64,000 nt of DNA, taken from NCBI GenBank assembly GCA_037974665.1, contig CM075766.1:50848569-50912568 (forward strand), in the 5' to 3' direction. The position numbers and the translations under genes were made by a program. Source of the DNA: Ehretia macrophylla. Lineage: Eukaryota > Streptophyta > Magnoliopsida > Boraginales > Ehretiaceae. The notes under the pieces are model-generated. The model was not told where the DNA came from, made no database searches, and saw only the letters and a program-made list of their open reading frames with translations. Positions 22,826 to 35,066 of this stretch are shown piece after piece (positions within the stretch are counted from its first letter, which is position 1; every line of letters starts with the position of its first letter).

Positions 22826-23627
22826 TGTAGAAAGAGAGATAAAGATTGTATTGTTTAAATTTTGGTGATTGAGTAAGGTTTGAGGACCTAGCTTATATAG
22901 AAAAATGAAAGCATAAAGGATAACAAACAAACAGACGAGATTGATTTTAAGGAAATCCAATCTAATGGATGTTATTTGGATAAGAGATTTGAGATAAGAG
23001 ATGAGAAACATACGAACGAGATTGATTTTTAGAAAATCCAATCCAATGGGTGTTGTTTGGATAAGAGATAAAAAACGAACGGACGAGATTGATTTTTACA
23101 AAATCCAATCCAATGGGTGTTATTTGGATAAGAGACTTGAGATAGAGATAAGAAATTGACGGTTGAGATTGAATCAAGAAAATTCAACCTAATGGATGTT
23201 ATTCGGATTAGAGATTTTAATTTTAATTAAATATAAATTAATTCACAAAAGGGAATATAATAAAATAAAAAAAATACAAAACGAACGTAATTAAACGTCA
23301 TCATAATTCAATAATTTTTACCGTTGTCAGAATTAAATAATTTTTTGGTCCAAATATTCGTAAAAAAAAGTTACGATTATGATGATAATAATTTATCAAA
23401 AGAAAATTGACACACGAGAAAAAATAATATATATTCAAATTAGTTTGTAAAATTAAATTTAACATAATATAGAGCCCCAATTTTATAGAGCCCCTCATTG
23501 GGAATGAATTTTTTTTAAAACCCCTAAAAAACACTTGGAGCTCTATATAGGGCTCTAAATTGCTAAGGGGCTCTAAATTGAATTTTAGAACCCCTCAATT
23601 TAAAACCCCCATTGAGGATGACCTAAA

Positions 23628-24099
23628 AGAGCATCTAAGGCAATTAACGCATAGCAAAACTGCATCTCCAAACTCATAAATAAACCAAAATACTAAAACA
23701 ACTTAAGTTCAAACTAGGATATTAAATGAAAATAATAAAATATATATCACTAGTTAGCTCAAAAGAGCTTTATTCATGGTCCAAAGCCTACTTATCACCT
23801 TTTGTAAGAAAATATTTTCAAACAAAAAATGAAACCCAAATCTCAATAAGAGACTGAGACAATTTCAAAACATATGTTGAATGAAAGTAAACTTTCTAGT
23901 GCTAAAATATTCTCATTAATTAAGTCACTTGAAATCATGTTCAAATTTAATCTCGAGATTTTATTTCAAATTTTTAAAAAAACTTTATTATAGGCCACTT
24001 ACATATTTCAAATTTAAAAGCATACTACCAAATAACTATGGTCTTTTAATACATCACAATACATGCCATCCTTCGCTTCAACATTTTTGCAATCCATAT
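23628..24099. other. Spacer between E1 and TPS psi-3
   Basis: AT-rich, no gene seen. The open frame at 23929-24132 runs antisense into the last TPS exon and is not supported. Confidence 0.5.
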
Positions 24100-26070
24100 C
24101 TACTCAACAGGAATGGGCTCAAAAAACAATGACGAAATTCGATGGCGTGTAATGGAATTCACATTACCATGCCCGTCACCAAATTCATAGACGCACCGAG
24201 CTATTCTATCGAGATTCATTGCGAGCCTTACAAACTTTTCGGAGAAAGGGGAGTTTGCAACTCGATCTTTGTTCATTCTCTTCCATGTCTCGGGAATTAA
24301 ATAACTGACGTACTCGCGTGCTTCTTCTTAGGAGTACCAGTTTTAATCATGTAACATTATACGGATTTTAGTTCGTCGTCTTTTTGCATTTTGTCCTGGA
24401 TCAAGTTATTAAAATAAAATAAAAAAAAACAACTACTCGTTGAAGGGTTAATCAATTATTTGGATTAACATTTAGGCATTTAAAATCATTTTTTTATAAA
24501 TTTAGAAGATGAAACTAATCTATTTGATCAATTTCTGAAAGAGATCATATAAGTAAAAGCTGAAATTAAAAAAACTTGAAAAATAAGAAACTCCAAATTA
24601 AAACTTTTCGAAAGAGACTTTTACGAAATTGTTTTTACATAATATGAAAAACTGTTTTTCTTTTTCTTTCTCAAATATATAACTTTATATTTTTTAAAGT
24701 CTGATATTATCTTCAAAATTTTTAAAAGTCCAACGTTACCCAACATAATCATACAGTTAACTGCTTTTGTTTAACTACACTTCTAACAAAAATTTTACTA
24801 TTTAAAAATCTATAATTCAAAAGTTAAAATTTTACAATTAAACCAAACAGAATCTTATTCATTCTTGTGTTTAACATATATACTTGTATGTCCGGTAGGT
24901 TCGTGCAACATATATTGCTCTTTAGACGAGTGTTCCAAGACTCATGGATTTTCTCATATTCTTAATTCGTCAATGATTTATCATCTTTTCATATTAGCAA
25001 CTTTGAATTAATTTCTTGTTTTCTTTTAGTTTACTAGAAAAAATATCCAGCAAGAAGTTAAAGAAAAAAAGCCATGTCTACATACCGAACATGTTCCTAA
25101 ATCATCAGCAAATCGCAAGATCATGGCTGACCAGCGAACGATGTCTCGTGATAATTGTAAATTCCTTCTAGGACCTCTCTTTCTGTTGGATTGGCTGCTA
25201 CCATATAAGCATGAACTAATAACACAGGAGCTGATATTGACAACCATGCATTGTTCATGTATTCTTCAAGTGTTGGTTTATATTCACTTGCGTACCACTT
25301 TGCCTCTAGTAAATATGCTTTGCATAGGTCTCCCCACTGAAAAGTTTATGATGGGGCTATTGAGTTACTATACAGAAAAATAATTTAAATCTCCTAATAA
25401 CATATAACGTTATAAATGAGATTCAATACTAGTAAATTATCCAAGTCATATAATTATAACAGTATGGATAATTCACCATCTTTAAATCTCTTTCATAACG
25501 TTGGTTATGGAAAAAGGCCAAATAATTTTGATTATCCACATCGAAGCGTACCAATTTCTTTAGGTATGGAATAGTGTCAATGCCATGTTCTCTGAGAGCA
25601 TCGTAAGCCATTTCATTAACTGTATTGTAGAGTACAAGGAAGCAGACTTTCAGATAATTTTTTTCAAAACAGTTGGGAAGATCTAGGTGTGTGGGTTTGA
25701 GATGAGAGAGAAGTGAGATACGTAGATAGAATCGAGGTGGGCAAAAGAGAGAGTTAGGAGTGTGGGTGGGCTTGAGGTGAGACAAAAATGAAATATATGT
25801 GTTGATTCAAAGTGAAAAAAGTAAAAAGTGTGAGTGAGCCCTAACATTTTAAAAATTGACCTGTGCATATGACCTCAATATCGAACCCAAAATGTTGGAA
25901 GAGTTACCTTTCTACAGCATCGGTGAAGAGTTGTAATTCATCCACAGTGCCATAAACATCATATGTATCATCGAGCATTGTTACTAATGCATTGACCTTA
26001 GTGGACATTCTTCTAGCATACCCATACCGAGGTTCGTCTATCATTCCTTGTTTCTTTCCTGCCTCCCACT

Positions 26071-26110
<40 letters not shown>

Positions 26111-27333
26111 AACAGCGAAAATGAGAAAAGAGAAAAAAGAAAAAATTAAGGGTAAGTAGATCTTTTAACAATTTAAGTCAGCTTTTTTGACGGAACAGTG
26201 GAGTTAGAGCACGTGTGATGAGTTTAGAAAATTATAGAAAAGGGTTTAAAGATTTTTGCACCATAAGAAAATATTGTACAATTTTAGAAAAATACAAAGA
26301 GCCCTTAGCAGTTCACCCTTAATTTTTTCTTCCTTTGTTGGGGTTAGTGGAAAGGCAAGGAGTAGTAGTACTAGTTAATCACCTTGAGAGATGTTAAAAC
26401 CGTGTTGTCTGAAGAGCCGAAATATAAGAGATTTAGCATATAAATCATCTTCTTTTGTTTGAAGAGTGCTGTTATATTTGTGGAAAATGGTTATCAAAAC
26501 TTGCTTTATTTGGCTTTCAAAGTGGTAAGACAATCCAAGCCTTTGCAAATCATCGATCAACTCCAAGAGATCCAGCGGTTCCTTCTGATCATCTTCTTCT
26601 AGCATTTCTCTCACGATTTCCTTTAGCTCATCAGAACGTCTCACATATAAATCTCCCTGCAGTAAACAGTAAATATATAGTATATAAGTTAACCTCCAGG
26701 CAGCAAAGCATGCATTTTGATTATTGCAAATTAATTTGTCCATCTACTCTCTCCATTTACTATCTCTATTTTTCAATTCCAAGTGGTTTAAGGAATTTAA
26801 AACCAAATTTGCAATGGTGACTAATGATATTTGGTGCATGAAAAGTTCAACTTGTTGAACACAATAAAAAAATACAACAAATTATTTTTTAATAATTTAA
26901 ATTTTTAGATAAGATAGTCACTTAATATAGTATTAGAGCAGAAATACCAAATGGTCATGCATTCAAAACTTACCCATGTGTAAAAAACTCAAATCATATA
27001 AAAAACTATGTAACCTACCAGCGAAAGGACATGTTAAAAATATTAAATAAATACAACAAACCACTATTTCCATCTCCTGACTCTAAACTTTAATTCCAAG
27101 TGTTTTAAGGAAATTTGCAAAGGTCACATAAGAGATGAAAAATGAATAAGAACACGTAGGCGGTAATATATAGCATGAATGATACCGCGTAAGGATTATT
27201 TAACGACTGCATGTGGTTAAATTCCCAAGTGGAAGGCTTGTAGTTTCCTGACCGCCTGATGGGAGTTTGGTCATTAAGCTTTTCGAGTGTAATGGTAGTC
27301 TGCTCAATGAGTTTACCAGCCTCAATCGTACAT
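24100..27333 (-). pseudogene. Terpene synthase pseudogene psi-3, exons 7 to 1 (first part of exon 1 is beyond the Copia)
   Basis: Exon 7 is about 24385-24100, exon 6 25336-25086, exon 5 about 25680-25552, a partial exon 4 about 26050-25908, exon 2 26656-26383, and the distal part of exon 1 27333-27186. It has the DDXXD motif (DDTYD, exon 4), an NSE/DTE-like motif (ADDLGTCS) at the end of exon 6, and the C-terminal exon ending EPIPVE. Exon 3 and the first part of exon 4 are deleted and replaced by a TA microsatellite (about 26075-26105). Frameshifts lie in exon 6 (near 25160) and exon 7 (near 24325). Exon 1 is interrupted by a Copia element; its remaining 5' part is at 32521-32661. The gene is clearly dead but retains parts that psi-1 has lost. 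Confidence 0.88.
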
Positions 27334-27650
27334 TGTTGGGTATCGACGCAACAGAATGGTCGGGGACAAGCAGTATTACGCTGCTAAAATATGAATGAGA
27401 ACAGAGAAAGTAGAGACATGATTTACGTGAAAAACCTTCAAACAAATCGAGGAAAAAAATCACGGGTAAATAATAGAGGATTTCACTATGATGTGGAGTA
27501 TTTTATAATAACCTTATCACTAATATAAGGAGATAACAATATCACTCTCTCAAATAATAGGAGAAACTAACTCTCACTCACAAATATAGAACAACAAAAG
27601 AGGAAGAGAAAATACTCAGGAGAAAACTCATAATTTTGCTCTCTGATTTG
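27334..27650 (-). repeat. Inverted copy of the Copia LTR 3' half at the left end
   Basis: These 317 bp are the reverse complement of 32205-32520, the downstream half of the 3' LTR, with a few per cent mismatches. They replace the upstream half (U3 and TATA box) that a normal 5' LTR would have. The junction with the direct LTR remnant lies in the 6-bp shared text GATTTG (27645-27650). Confidence 0.92.
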
Positions 27651-27759
27651 TTTGAGGGTTTTCCACGTAAATCTTGTATTTACTTTCTCTTTTCTCATTC
27701 ATATTTTAGCTGCGTAATACTGCTTGTCTCCGACCATTCCGCTGCGTCAACACCCAACA
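27645..27759 (+). repeat. Direct 115-bp remnant of the 5' LTR
   Basis: Matches the last 115 bp of the 3' LTR (about 32406-32520) in direct orientation, ending in ACCCAACA immediately before the primer site. Confidence 0.9.
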
Positions 27760-27760
27760 G

Positions 27761-27769
27761 TGGTATCAG
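27761..27769 (+). promoter_or_regulatory. Primer binding site, initiator tRNA-Met type
   Basis: TGGTATCAG lies 1 bp after the LTR end and complements the 3' end of plant initiator tRNA-Met. Pairing degrades after nine bases (TACC instead of AGC). Confidence 0.8.
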
Positions 27770-27970
27770 TACCACTAGTTACGGGTCACTGGTATACATA
27801 CGGGGTTACTGTTCACAGTTATTATTCATGCATATAGTATAATACTATTCACATATACAATATTGATACTATTCTCGTATACGGTTTTGGTACAATTCAC
27901 GTATACGGTACTATTCATAGTAAAATAGTAGGAGCCGGTTCAAGTTACAAAGTAGATCGTCGTTAATACT

Positions 27971-30900
27971 ATTGCGGCAAAATATGAAATTGAGAAGTTC
28001 AACGGGAGAAATTTTTTCCTATGAAAATTAAAGATGAAGGCAATCTTGAGAAAGGAGAATTGCTTGGCAGCAATTGGAGACAGAATAGCGGAGGTGACGG
28101 ATGATAAGTAGAAAGAGATGGATGACAACGCTATGGCTAATCTGCACCTGGCATTGGCAGATTCGGTACTGTCAAGCGTTAAGGAAAAGAAGTCAGCAAA
28201 AGAAATTTGGGATGCGCTGACCAAACTATATGAGGTCAAGTCACTTCACAACAAGATTTTCTTAAAGAGGAGACTCTACACCCTTCGGATGACTGAGTCC
28301 ATATCGGTGACAGATCATATCAATACCTTAAATACGCTATTCTCTCAATTGACTGCAATTGGGCATAAAATAGCGGAGCTTGAACGTGCAGAAATTCTAC
28401 TTCAAAGTATACCTGATTCGTATGATCAACTCATCATTAATTACACCAATAATGTTTTGTCAGACTTCGTTGTCTTTGATGATGTTGCAGCCGCTGTTCT
28501 GGAAGAGGAATCTAGGCGCAAAAGTAAGGAAGACAGAATCGAAAGTTCACAACAAGCAGAGGCATTATCAATGGTGAGAGGTAGATCAACGGAACATGGC
28601 TCTAGTGGGAGCAACAACTATAGTAGATCAAAATCAAGGAGTAGAAAAAATATCAAATGCTATAACTGTGACAAGAAAGGGCACTTCAAGAAGGATTGTC
28701 GGAGCAACAAAAAGAATCCCGAGGTGACAAATTCTCAGGGATGTGTGGCAACTGCACCAGATGATGGAGATATTTTATACAGCGAAGCAGCAACTGTATC
28801 AAAAGGCAGAAAGAAGCTCACTGATGTTTGGATAATGGATTCGGGAGCAACATGGCATATGACCTCTCGTAGAGAATGGTTCCATACCTATGAACCTGCC
28901 TCTGGAGGGTCTGTGTACATGGGTAATGATCATGCCTTGGAGATTGCTGGTATCGGTACCGTCAAAATTAAAATGTATTATGGTACCATTCGCACCATTC
29001 AAGGGGTATGACACGTGAAAGGCTTGAAGAAGAACCTATTGTCTATTGGACAATTGGATGACCTTGGCTGTGAGACCCATATCAAGGATGGGATCATGAA
29101 GGTTGTCAAAGGAACGCTTGTGGTGATCAAGGCAGAAAAGATTGGGGTAAATCTATACCTGCTTTTGGGAGATACGTTGTAGGAGGCAGATGTATCAGTT
29201 GCATCAGCCGGTCAAGAAGAATCAACTATAATGTGGCATCGCAGATTGGGCCACATGACAGAACGAGGCTTGAAGATTCTAGTTGAACGTAATCTCCTAC
29301 CCGGGCTCAAGACGGTAAACTTACCTTTCTGTGAGCACTGTGTTACCAGTAAGCAGCATAGATTGAAATTTGCGAGATCTACTGCTAGAAGCAAATACAT
29401 TCTAGACTTGATCCATTCAGACGTTTGGGAATCACCGGTTTTGTCCCTTGGATAAGCCAAATACTTTGTATCATTTATTGATGATTACTCCAGGAGATTG
29501 TGGGTGTAACCAATCAAGAACAAGTCAGATGTGTTTCCAATATTCAAAACTTTCAAAGCACTAGTGGAACTTGAATCCGAGAAAATGATCAAGTGTTTAA
29601 GGACGGACAACGGAGGAGAATACACTGACGGGAGCTTCTTGGCATTTTGCAAGCAAGAGGGTATTCAGAGGTAATTTACTGTTGCACATACACCTCAGCA
29701 AAATGGTGTAGCAGAGCGAATGAACAGAACTCTTCTTGAAAGAATGAGAGCTTTGTTGAAAACTACAGGTCTAGCCAAATCATTTTGGGCAGAAGCAGCT
29801 AGAACTGCCTGTTACGTGATAAACCAGTCACCGTCAACTGCAATTGGGTTGAAGACACCAATGGAAATATGGACCGGAAAACCCGCAGATTATTCTACCT
29901 TGCACGTATTTAGGTGTCCAGCATATGTGATGTATGGTTCCCTAGAAAGAACAAAGCTGGATCCAAAATCCAGGAAATATGTATTCTTGGGAAATGCTGA
30001 TAGTGTTAAGGGGTATCGCCTATGGGATTCCACTGCCACAAGGTTGTCGTCAGCAGAGATGTGATATTTGCAGAAGATAAATTGTAAAGTGAAGACGACA
30101 GCAACACTTCAAATGAGAGTACTACAATACAAATTGAAGATAAGTTAGAACAAAAAGATGCTTCTTCTGAAGCTGCACTGGAGCACGAGGAACAAGAACT
30201 AGATGATGTTGAGGTTACAGAAGTCCGACGTTTATTGCGTCAGACAACAAGACCAACTTGGCATTCAGATTTTGTCATGGCGAGCAATGCTGCATACTGT
30301 CTTCTAACGGAAGATGGAGAGCCATCTACCTTTCACGAGGCTATAAAAAGCCCCGATGTTACCTTGTGGATGACAGCAATGCAGGAAGAAATTGAAGCTC
30401 TACATAGAAACAAGACGTGGGAGCTTGTTCTACTACCACCTGGATGGAAAGTCATTGGTAACAAATGGGTCTACAAGATCAAGCGAGATGGTAATGACCA
30501 AGTGGAGCGATATCGTGCAAGATTGGTGGTGAAAGGATATGCTCAGAAAGAAGGAATAGACTTCAACGAGATATTTTCTCCTGTGGTAAGACTTACAACT
30601 ATCAAAGTAGTCTTGGCCATGTGTGTTGTGTTAGACTTACATCTAGAACAGTTAGATGTAAAGACGGCTTTTCTTCATGGTGAGCTTGAAGAAGAGATTT
30701 ATATGCTTCAACCAGAAGGTTTTGTTGAGAAAGAAAAAGAAAACTTGGTTTGCAGGTTGACCAAATCTCTGTACGGTTTAAAGCAGGCACCAAGGTGTTG
30801 GTACAAGAGATTTGATTCCTTCGTGATTAGCCTCGGGTACAACAGACTCAATTCAGAACATTGTACGTACTACAAGAGGTTTGGCGATGATGATTTTATC

Positions 30901-31845
30901 ATTCTGCTGTTGTACATGGACGATATGCTGGTAGCAGGTCCCAGCAAAGATCGGGTCCAAGAACTGAAGGCACAGTTGGCTGGGGAGTTTGATATGAAGG
31001 ATTTGGGACTAGCAAACAAGATTTTAGGGATGCAAATTCACCGAGATAGAGAAGGCAGAAAGGTATGGATTTCCTAGAAGAATTACTTGAAGAAAATCTT
31101 GCGGCGCTTCAATATGCAAGATTGTAAGGAAATCTCGACCCCGCTTCTTGTCAATTACAAATTATCCTCAAGTATGTGCCCTAGTATTGAAACGGAGAGG
31201 ATAGAAATGTCTCGAGTACCGTATGCATCAGCAGTGGGAAGTCTCATGTTCGCTATAATATGCACGAGACCAGATATTGCTCAAGCAGTTGGTGCGGTCA
31301 GTCGGTTCATGGCGAATCCTGGTAGAGAGCATTGGAATGCTGTTAAGAGGATCCTACGATATATCAAAGGGACCTCGGATGTTGCATTATGTTTTGAAGG
31401 ATCAGAATTTACTGTCAATGGTTTTGTTGATTCGAATTTTGCAAGTGATGCCAATAAATAGAAGTCCATTACAGGCTATGTGTTTACAGTTGCAGGCGGC
31501 GTGGTAAGCTGGATATCTAAATTACAGACTGTTGTGGCCCTATCTACAACATAGGCTAAATACATGGCAGCTACACAAGCCTGTAAAGAAGCAATCTGGA
31601 TTAAACGGTTAATGGAAGAGCTCGGGCACAAACAAGAGAAAATTCCCTTGTTTTGTGACAGTCAGAGTGCCTTGCACATTGCAAGGAATCCAACATTTCA
31701 TTCCAGGACGAAACACATAGGTGTTCAATATCACTTTGTTCGAGAAGTAGTGGAGGAAGAGAGTGTGGATATGCATAAGATTCACACCAACGAGAACCTA
31801 GCAGAAGTCACGACAAAGCCAATCAACGTTGACAAGTTTGTTTAG
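27971..31845 (+). pseudogene. Copia gag-pol polyprotein, many stops
   Basis: The gag reading begins at 27971, where an ATT stands at the expected ATG. Domains in order: gag; CCHC zinc knuckle (CYNCDKKGHFKKDC, about 28657-28700); aspartic protease (MDSGATWHM, about 28840); integrase with zinc-binding start (WHRRLGHM) and catalytic Asp (SDVW, RTDNGGEY) and Glu (NGVAERMNR); reverse transcriptase with YMDD (about 30916); RNase H (CDSQSALHIARN, about 31655); stop at 31843-31845. In-frame stops seen near 28037, 28115, 29009, 29180, 29453, 29507, 29672, 30087, 31075, 31459 and 31552, plus a frameshift near 30030. Several stops fit TGG, CAG, CAA or CGA changed by C-to-T or G-to-A. The element cannot move by itself and must have been inactive for a long time. 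Confidence 0.92.
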
Positions 31846-31933
31846 AGTAGATCCTCTTATGACTTAGCAAAGACATAAGCAACATGGAACTGGCAAGACT
31901 GGAGAGATTTGAAGCATGATTCAAATGAGCTTT

Positions 31934-31944
31934 AAGTGGGAGAT
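31934..31944 (+). promoter_or_regulatory. Polypurine tract of the Copia element
   Basis: AAGTGGGAGAT immediately upstream of the 3' LTR start (TGTTGAG). It would prime plus-strand synthesis. Confidence 0.75.
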
Positions 31945-32520
31945 TGTTGAGTTGTAAAGCTCATTTGAAATCAAAAAGCAACAACAACTTTTGTTGCTTT
32001 GTTGACAAAAGAGAAAAGTAGCAGACAAAGAAGACAAAAGCAATGGAAAAAGAAAGAAAAGTTTGTGCAGCAAACTTTGTTAGGCGCATGCAATTGCAAA
32101 TTGGTTCCACACTGCGCAATGAAGACTTTGCACGTTGGCTTTGCAGAATAATGAGCCTATAAATATGTGGTTCATTCTTCTAGTTTTGGCATCACCAAGC
32201 ATAGCAAATCAGAGAGAAAAATTATAAGTTTTCTCCTGAGTATTTTCTCTTCCTCTTTTGTTGTTCTATATTTGTGAGTGAGAGTTAGTTTCTCCTATTA
32301 TTTGAGAGAGTGATATTGTTATCTCCTTATATTAGCGAGAATGTTATTGTAAAATACTCCACATCATAGTGAAATCCTCCTTTATTTGCCCGTGATTTTT
32401 TCCTCGATTTGTTTGAGGGTTTTCCACATAAATCTTGTCTCTACTTTCTCTATTCTCATTCATATTTTAGTTGCATAATACTGCTTGTCCCCGACCATTC
32501 CGCTGCGTCGATACCCAACA
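31945..32520 (+). repeat. Copia 3' LTR (576 bp)
   Basis: Begins TGTTGAGTTG and ends GATACCCAACA. A TATA box (TATAAATAT, 32158-32166) predicts a transcript start at about 32190-32200. The segment duplicated in inverted form at the left end starts at 32205, so that duplicated segment is close to exactly R plus U5. Confidence 0.92.
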
Positions 32521-32665
32521 TACACATGGTGGCCTGACGAGATCTTGACACATGGTGGCCTGACGAGATCTTGACACATGGCATCTCACAGGTTGTTTAG
32601 TGAAAGTTAAGCGAGAAAAAGATATAGCAGGGATCGACAAGGGAAAGTTGATGAGAGCCACCTTA
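32521..32665 (-). pseudogene. TPS psi-3, 5' part of exon 1, initiation codon lost
   Basis: Encodes the same plastid-leader text as psi-1 (ALINFPLSIPAISFSRLTF). The ATG of psi-1 is GTG here (32661-32659). A 26-bp tandem duplication (32522-32573, unit beginning ACACATGGTGGCC) shifts the frame just before the Copia insertion. Harbinger E2 starts four bases upstream of the GTG, having used the TTA that is still present at the equivalent place in psi-1 (7631-7633). Confidence 0.88.
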
Positions 32666-32789
32666 GGCCATCTCTAATAGGATCTGCAAAATGCTCTTTA
32701 CCCTATATGTAGAGAACAAGATAGAGATTAACATCTCCAACAGGTTCTCTAGAGATTCTCTACTTTGTAGAGAATCCCTACATTCAATT

Positions 32790-32819
32790 TTCAGCATCTC
32801 CACATGTGGAGATGCTGAA
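32790..32819. repeat. 30-bp perfect palindrome in Harbinger E2
   Basis: 15-bp arms without spacer, centre CATCTCCACATGTGGAGATG. It starts 124 bp inside the left end. The sequence is unrelated to the 44-bp palindrome of E1 but the position is equivalent. Confidence 0.95.
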
Positions 32820-32893
32820 CAAATGCCCTAAACTAATCTGAAAACCAACTGTCAGTAAAAAAAAAAAAAATGAATCAAAAAAAAAAAACATGT

Positions 32894-32923
32894 CTCCAAC
32901 GGTCAGAAATCTGACCGTTGGAG
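32894..32923. promoter_or_regulatory. GTCAGA/TCTGAC dyad upstream of the E2 accessory gene
   Basis: 14-bp arms with a 2-bp spacer, inner part GGTCAGAAATCTGACC. A TATA-like TTATATAAAC follows at 32941-32950, so the dyad is immediately upstream of the presumed promoter of the accessory gene. Confidence 0.65.
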
Positions 32924-33249
32924 GCATACATGATCTGTGTTTATATAAACACAGGTCATGTGTGCTTCAATCACACATTAATTTGAACCAAAAATTTCAA
33001 ATCAAAAAAAAAATACACTCAGATCTAGAGCTACGAAAAAAAATCAGCCACAAAGCAGAAACCAAAAACCACAGGTAATTTTTTTTTTTAACAAAAAATT
33101 TGGCAAAAAAAGTTTTACCTCAAAAAAAAAAATTTTTTTGCATCCAAAAAGTTTTGTTTTAAAATTTCACGAAAAAGAGGAGCAAACTTGTGGCTTGCTG
33201 TGGTGTTGACCGCGTGGTGGCTTGCCGTGGTGGTGACATGGTGGCAGTT

Positions 33250-33560
33250 GGGTGGTGATTTGATATGGTGGTCACGTGGTGGTGGCAGTGGCTGTTGGCT
33301 GTTGGTTGAGGAGAAGATCGAAGGTTTTTTGGAGAGGGGGGTAGGTGGCTGCGTGGTGGTGGCACGGCGTGGTGGTGGCAGTGGCTGTTGGTTGTTGGTT
33401 GAGGAAAAGATCGAAGGTTTTTTGGAGAGGGGGGTAGGCGGCTGCGTGGTGGTGGCACAGCGTGGTGGTGGCACGGCGTGGCTGTTGGGTGATTTGCCAG
33501 TAGGGGGTTGGTGGCAGTGGGTGTTGGCTGTTGGTTGAGGAGAAGATCGATGGTTTAGTT
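33250..33560. repeat. GTGGTGGC-rich tandem repeat, three units
   Basis: Three diverged units of about 100-120 bp, each with GGCTGTTGGTTGAGGA, GAAGATCGA and GTGGTGGTGGCA. It lies in a leader intron that seems to run from a donor at about 33077 (ACAG|GTAATT) to the acceptor CTTTTAG just before the ATG at 33883. Frames on both strands here are repetitive and not genes. Confidence 0.75.
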
Positions 33561-33882
33561 GGCAAAGGGTGTAGGCGGGTGATTGAAAAAAAAAAGTGGG
33601 GAAGGGAGTGATATAATTTAGGGTTTTAAATTAGTTTAATTATAATTTAAATTATTTATTATTATTAATTATAGTTTGATATAGCTAATTTTGTTTAATT
33701 GTAACTTTAGCTTATCAAAGTCTATTAATTACAGTTTGGCATGAATAGTTACATTTCACTTTTATTTTTATTTTGTTTAGTTCTAGATTACAAAATTTTA
33801 TTAATTGCAATTTGTCTTTTGGTTTAATTTTATCAAATTGATTTAAATATATTCTATCTTACAATTTTTCTTTTTCTTTTAG

Positions 33883-34880
33883 ATGGATTCACAGCGCAAT
33901 CCGTATTATACAAATTTGCTTAATGGAAATTTGGACTTTGGCGATGACATCTCATTAGGCTCATCAGAGCGGAGCACTGAACATCCGGTTGAACCGACTC
34001 CCTCGTCGCCATTCGTGACAGATGAACCTGTGAAAAAGAAATCATCTCGCCTCCATAACTTCTCAGCCCAAGAAGATTGTCTACTTATTTCAACATGGTT
34101 AAACATTAGCTTGGATGCGGTACATGGCACCGATCAAAGTAAAAACACATATTGGCGTAGAATTTATGAGTATTTCCACGCTCACAAAACATTTGAATCT
34201 GAACGTAGCCAAAATTCTCTCACATATCGTTGGTCAGGTATTAACCTTGCTACAAACAAATTCTGTGGATGTTATGCTCAAATCGAAGACATCAGAGTGG
34301 CAAGACTGAACAAGATAAGGTGACGAAAATATTTAAAATGCAATAGAATTTGTATTTTTTGTTTTTAATTCAACTAACTTTTAATTACATGATACAGATC
34401 CAGGATGCCAAATTGTTATACCAAGCATGCCATAAATCTACTTTTCAATTTGAACATTGTTGGAATCTACTAAGGTATCAGCAAAAATGGATACAAGAAG
34501 GTGAAAAGAAAAAAATGAAAAAAGCAAAAAAAAGTAAAGATGATAGTCCAAGTGCCTTTTCTCCATCAACAACGCATTCAGTAAATTTAGAAGAAGATAA
34601 CAGTCCATGTGATACCTTTAACCCCATGGAGAGACCACCAGGTAGAAACGCAGAGAAAGAGAGATCGAGTAAACGGAAGAACAAAGCAAAAACAAATGAT
34701 CAGGAACCATCTGCTACAAAAATGATTGAAAAGTTGATACATGTGAAAGAAAGGATTCACGAAGAAAAGATGAAGCAGGTGGAATGGGAGTGGGAGGAAA
34801 GAGTGATGGATAAAGATTTTAGTACCATGTCTCCTTTGCAAGCTGAATATTGGAGACAGAAGCAAGAAGAAATTCTTTAA
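33883..34880 (+). pseudogene. Harbinger E2 accessory protein (MYB/SANT-like), one frameshift
   Basis: Exon 1 33883-34319 and exon 2 34398-34880, separated by a GTGACG...GATACAG intron of 78 bp. The DNA-binding half shows FSAQEDCLLISTWLNIS and YWRRIYEYFH, then YRWSGIN; exon 2 gives a helical, lysine-rich C-terminus ending in QKQEEIL. The reading frame of exon 1 does not match the splice phase needed for exon 2: a single-base indel is needed near 34285 to reach QSGKTEQDK just before the donor. It is otherwise free of stops. It is homologous in layout to the E1 gene but substantially diverged. Confidence 0.8.
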
Positions 34881-35066
34881 AAAAATGGTTTGCTGTGATG
34901 TATAAATTTATCCATGTAGTTTGATATTGTAAAATTTTAATATTAATCTAAATTACTTTTTCTTCAATGAGAAACTTTATTATTGAACATCAAATATTAC
35001 ATTTGGTACTAAAAACTCACATTACATTAAAATTAAGTGCTCACATTACATTAAAATTAAGTTACA

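Larger units (their letters stand above)
18497..23624. mobile_element. PIF/Harbinger transposon E1 (5,128 bp)
   Basis: Ends are imperfect terminal inverted repeats: GGGCAAGCTCAATT on the left and the complement of GGTCATCCTCAATG on the right. It is flanked by TAA at 18494-18496 and 23625-23627, the 3-bp target duplication expected for Harbinger. It carries the two genes diagnostic of the superfamily in convergent orientation: a MYB/SANT-like accessory gene on the plus strand (20330-21260) and a DDE transposase on the minus strand (22825-21519). The accessory gene looks intact and the transposase is broken. The left 1.8 kb contains two palindromes, a TATA-like motif, a G-rich tract and a minisatellite. 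Confidence 0.9.
27334..32520 (+). mobile_element. Ty1/Copia LTR retrotransposon with a rearranged left end, inserted in TPS exon 1
   Basis: A 5,187-bp insertion flanked by TACAT (27329-27333) and TACAC (32521-32525), a 5-bp target duplication with one mismatch. Order: rearranged 5' LTR (27334-27759), primer binding site, gag, protease, integrase, reverse transcriptase, RNase H, polypurine tract, 3' LTR (31945-32520). Integrase before reverse transcriptase makes it Copia. It resembles the TNT1/Tork type by its RT text (YMDDMLVAG). Both outer ends are the same LTR terminus in inverted orientation (TGTTGGGTATCG and its complement), unlike a normal LTR element. Confidence 0.93.

Noticed and set aside
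33159-33565. Open frames of about 100 residues on both strands (His/Pro-rich and Gly/Trp-rich)
   Set aside because: They result from tandem GTGGTGGC repeats read in several frames and lie in a transposon leader intron.
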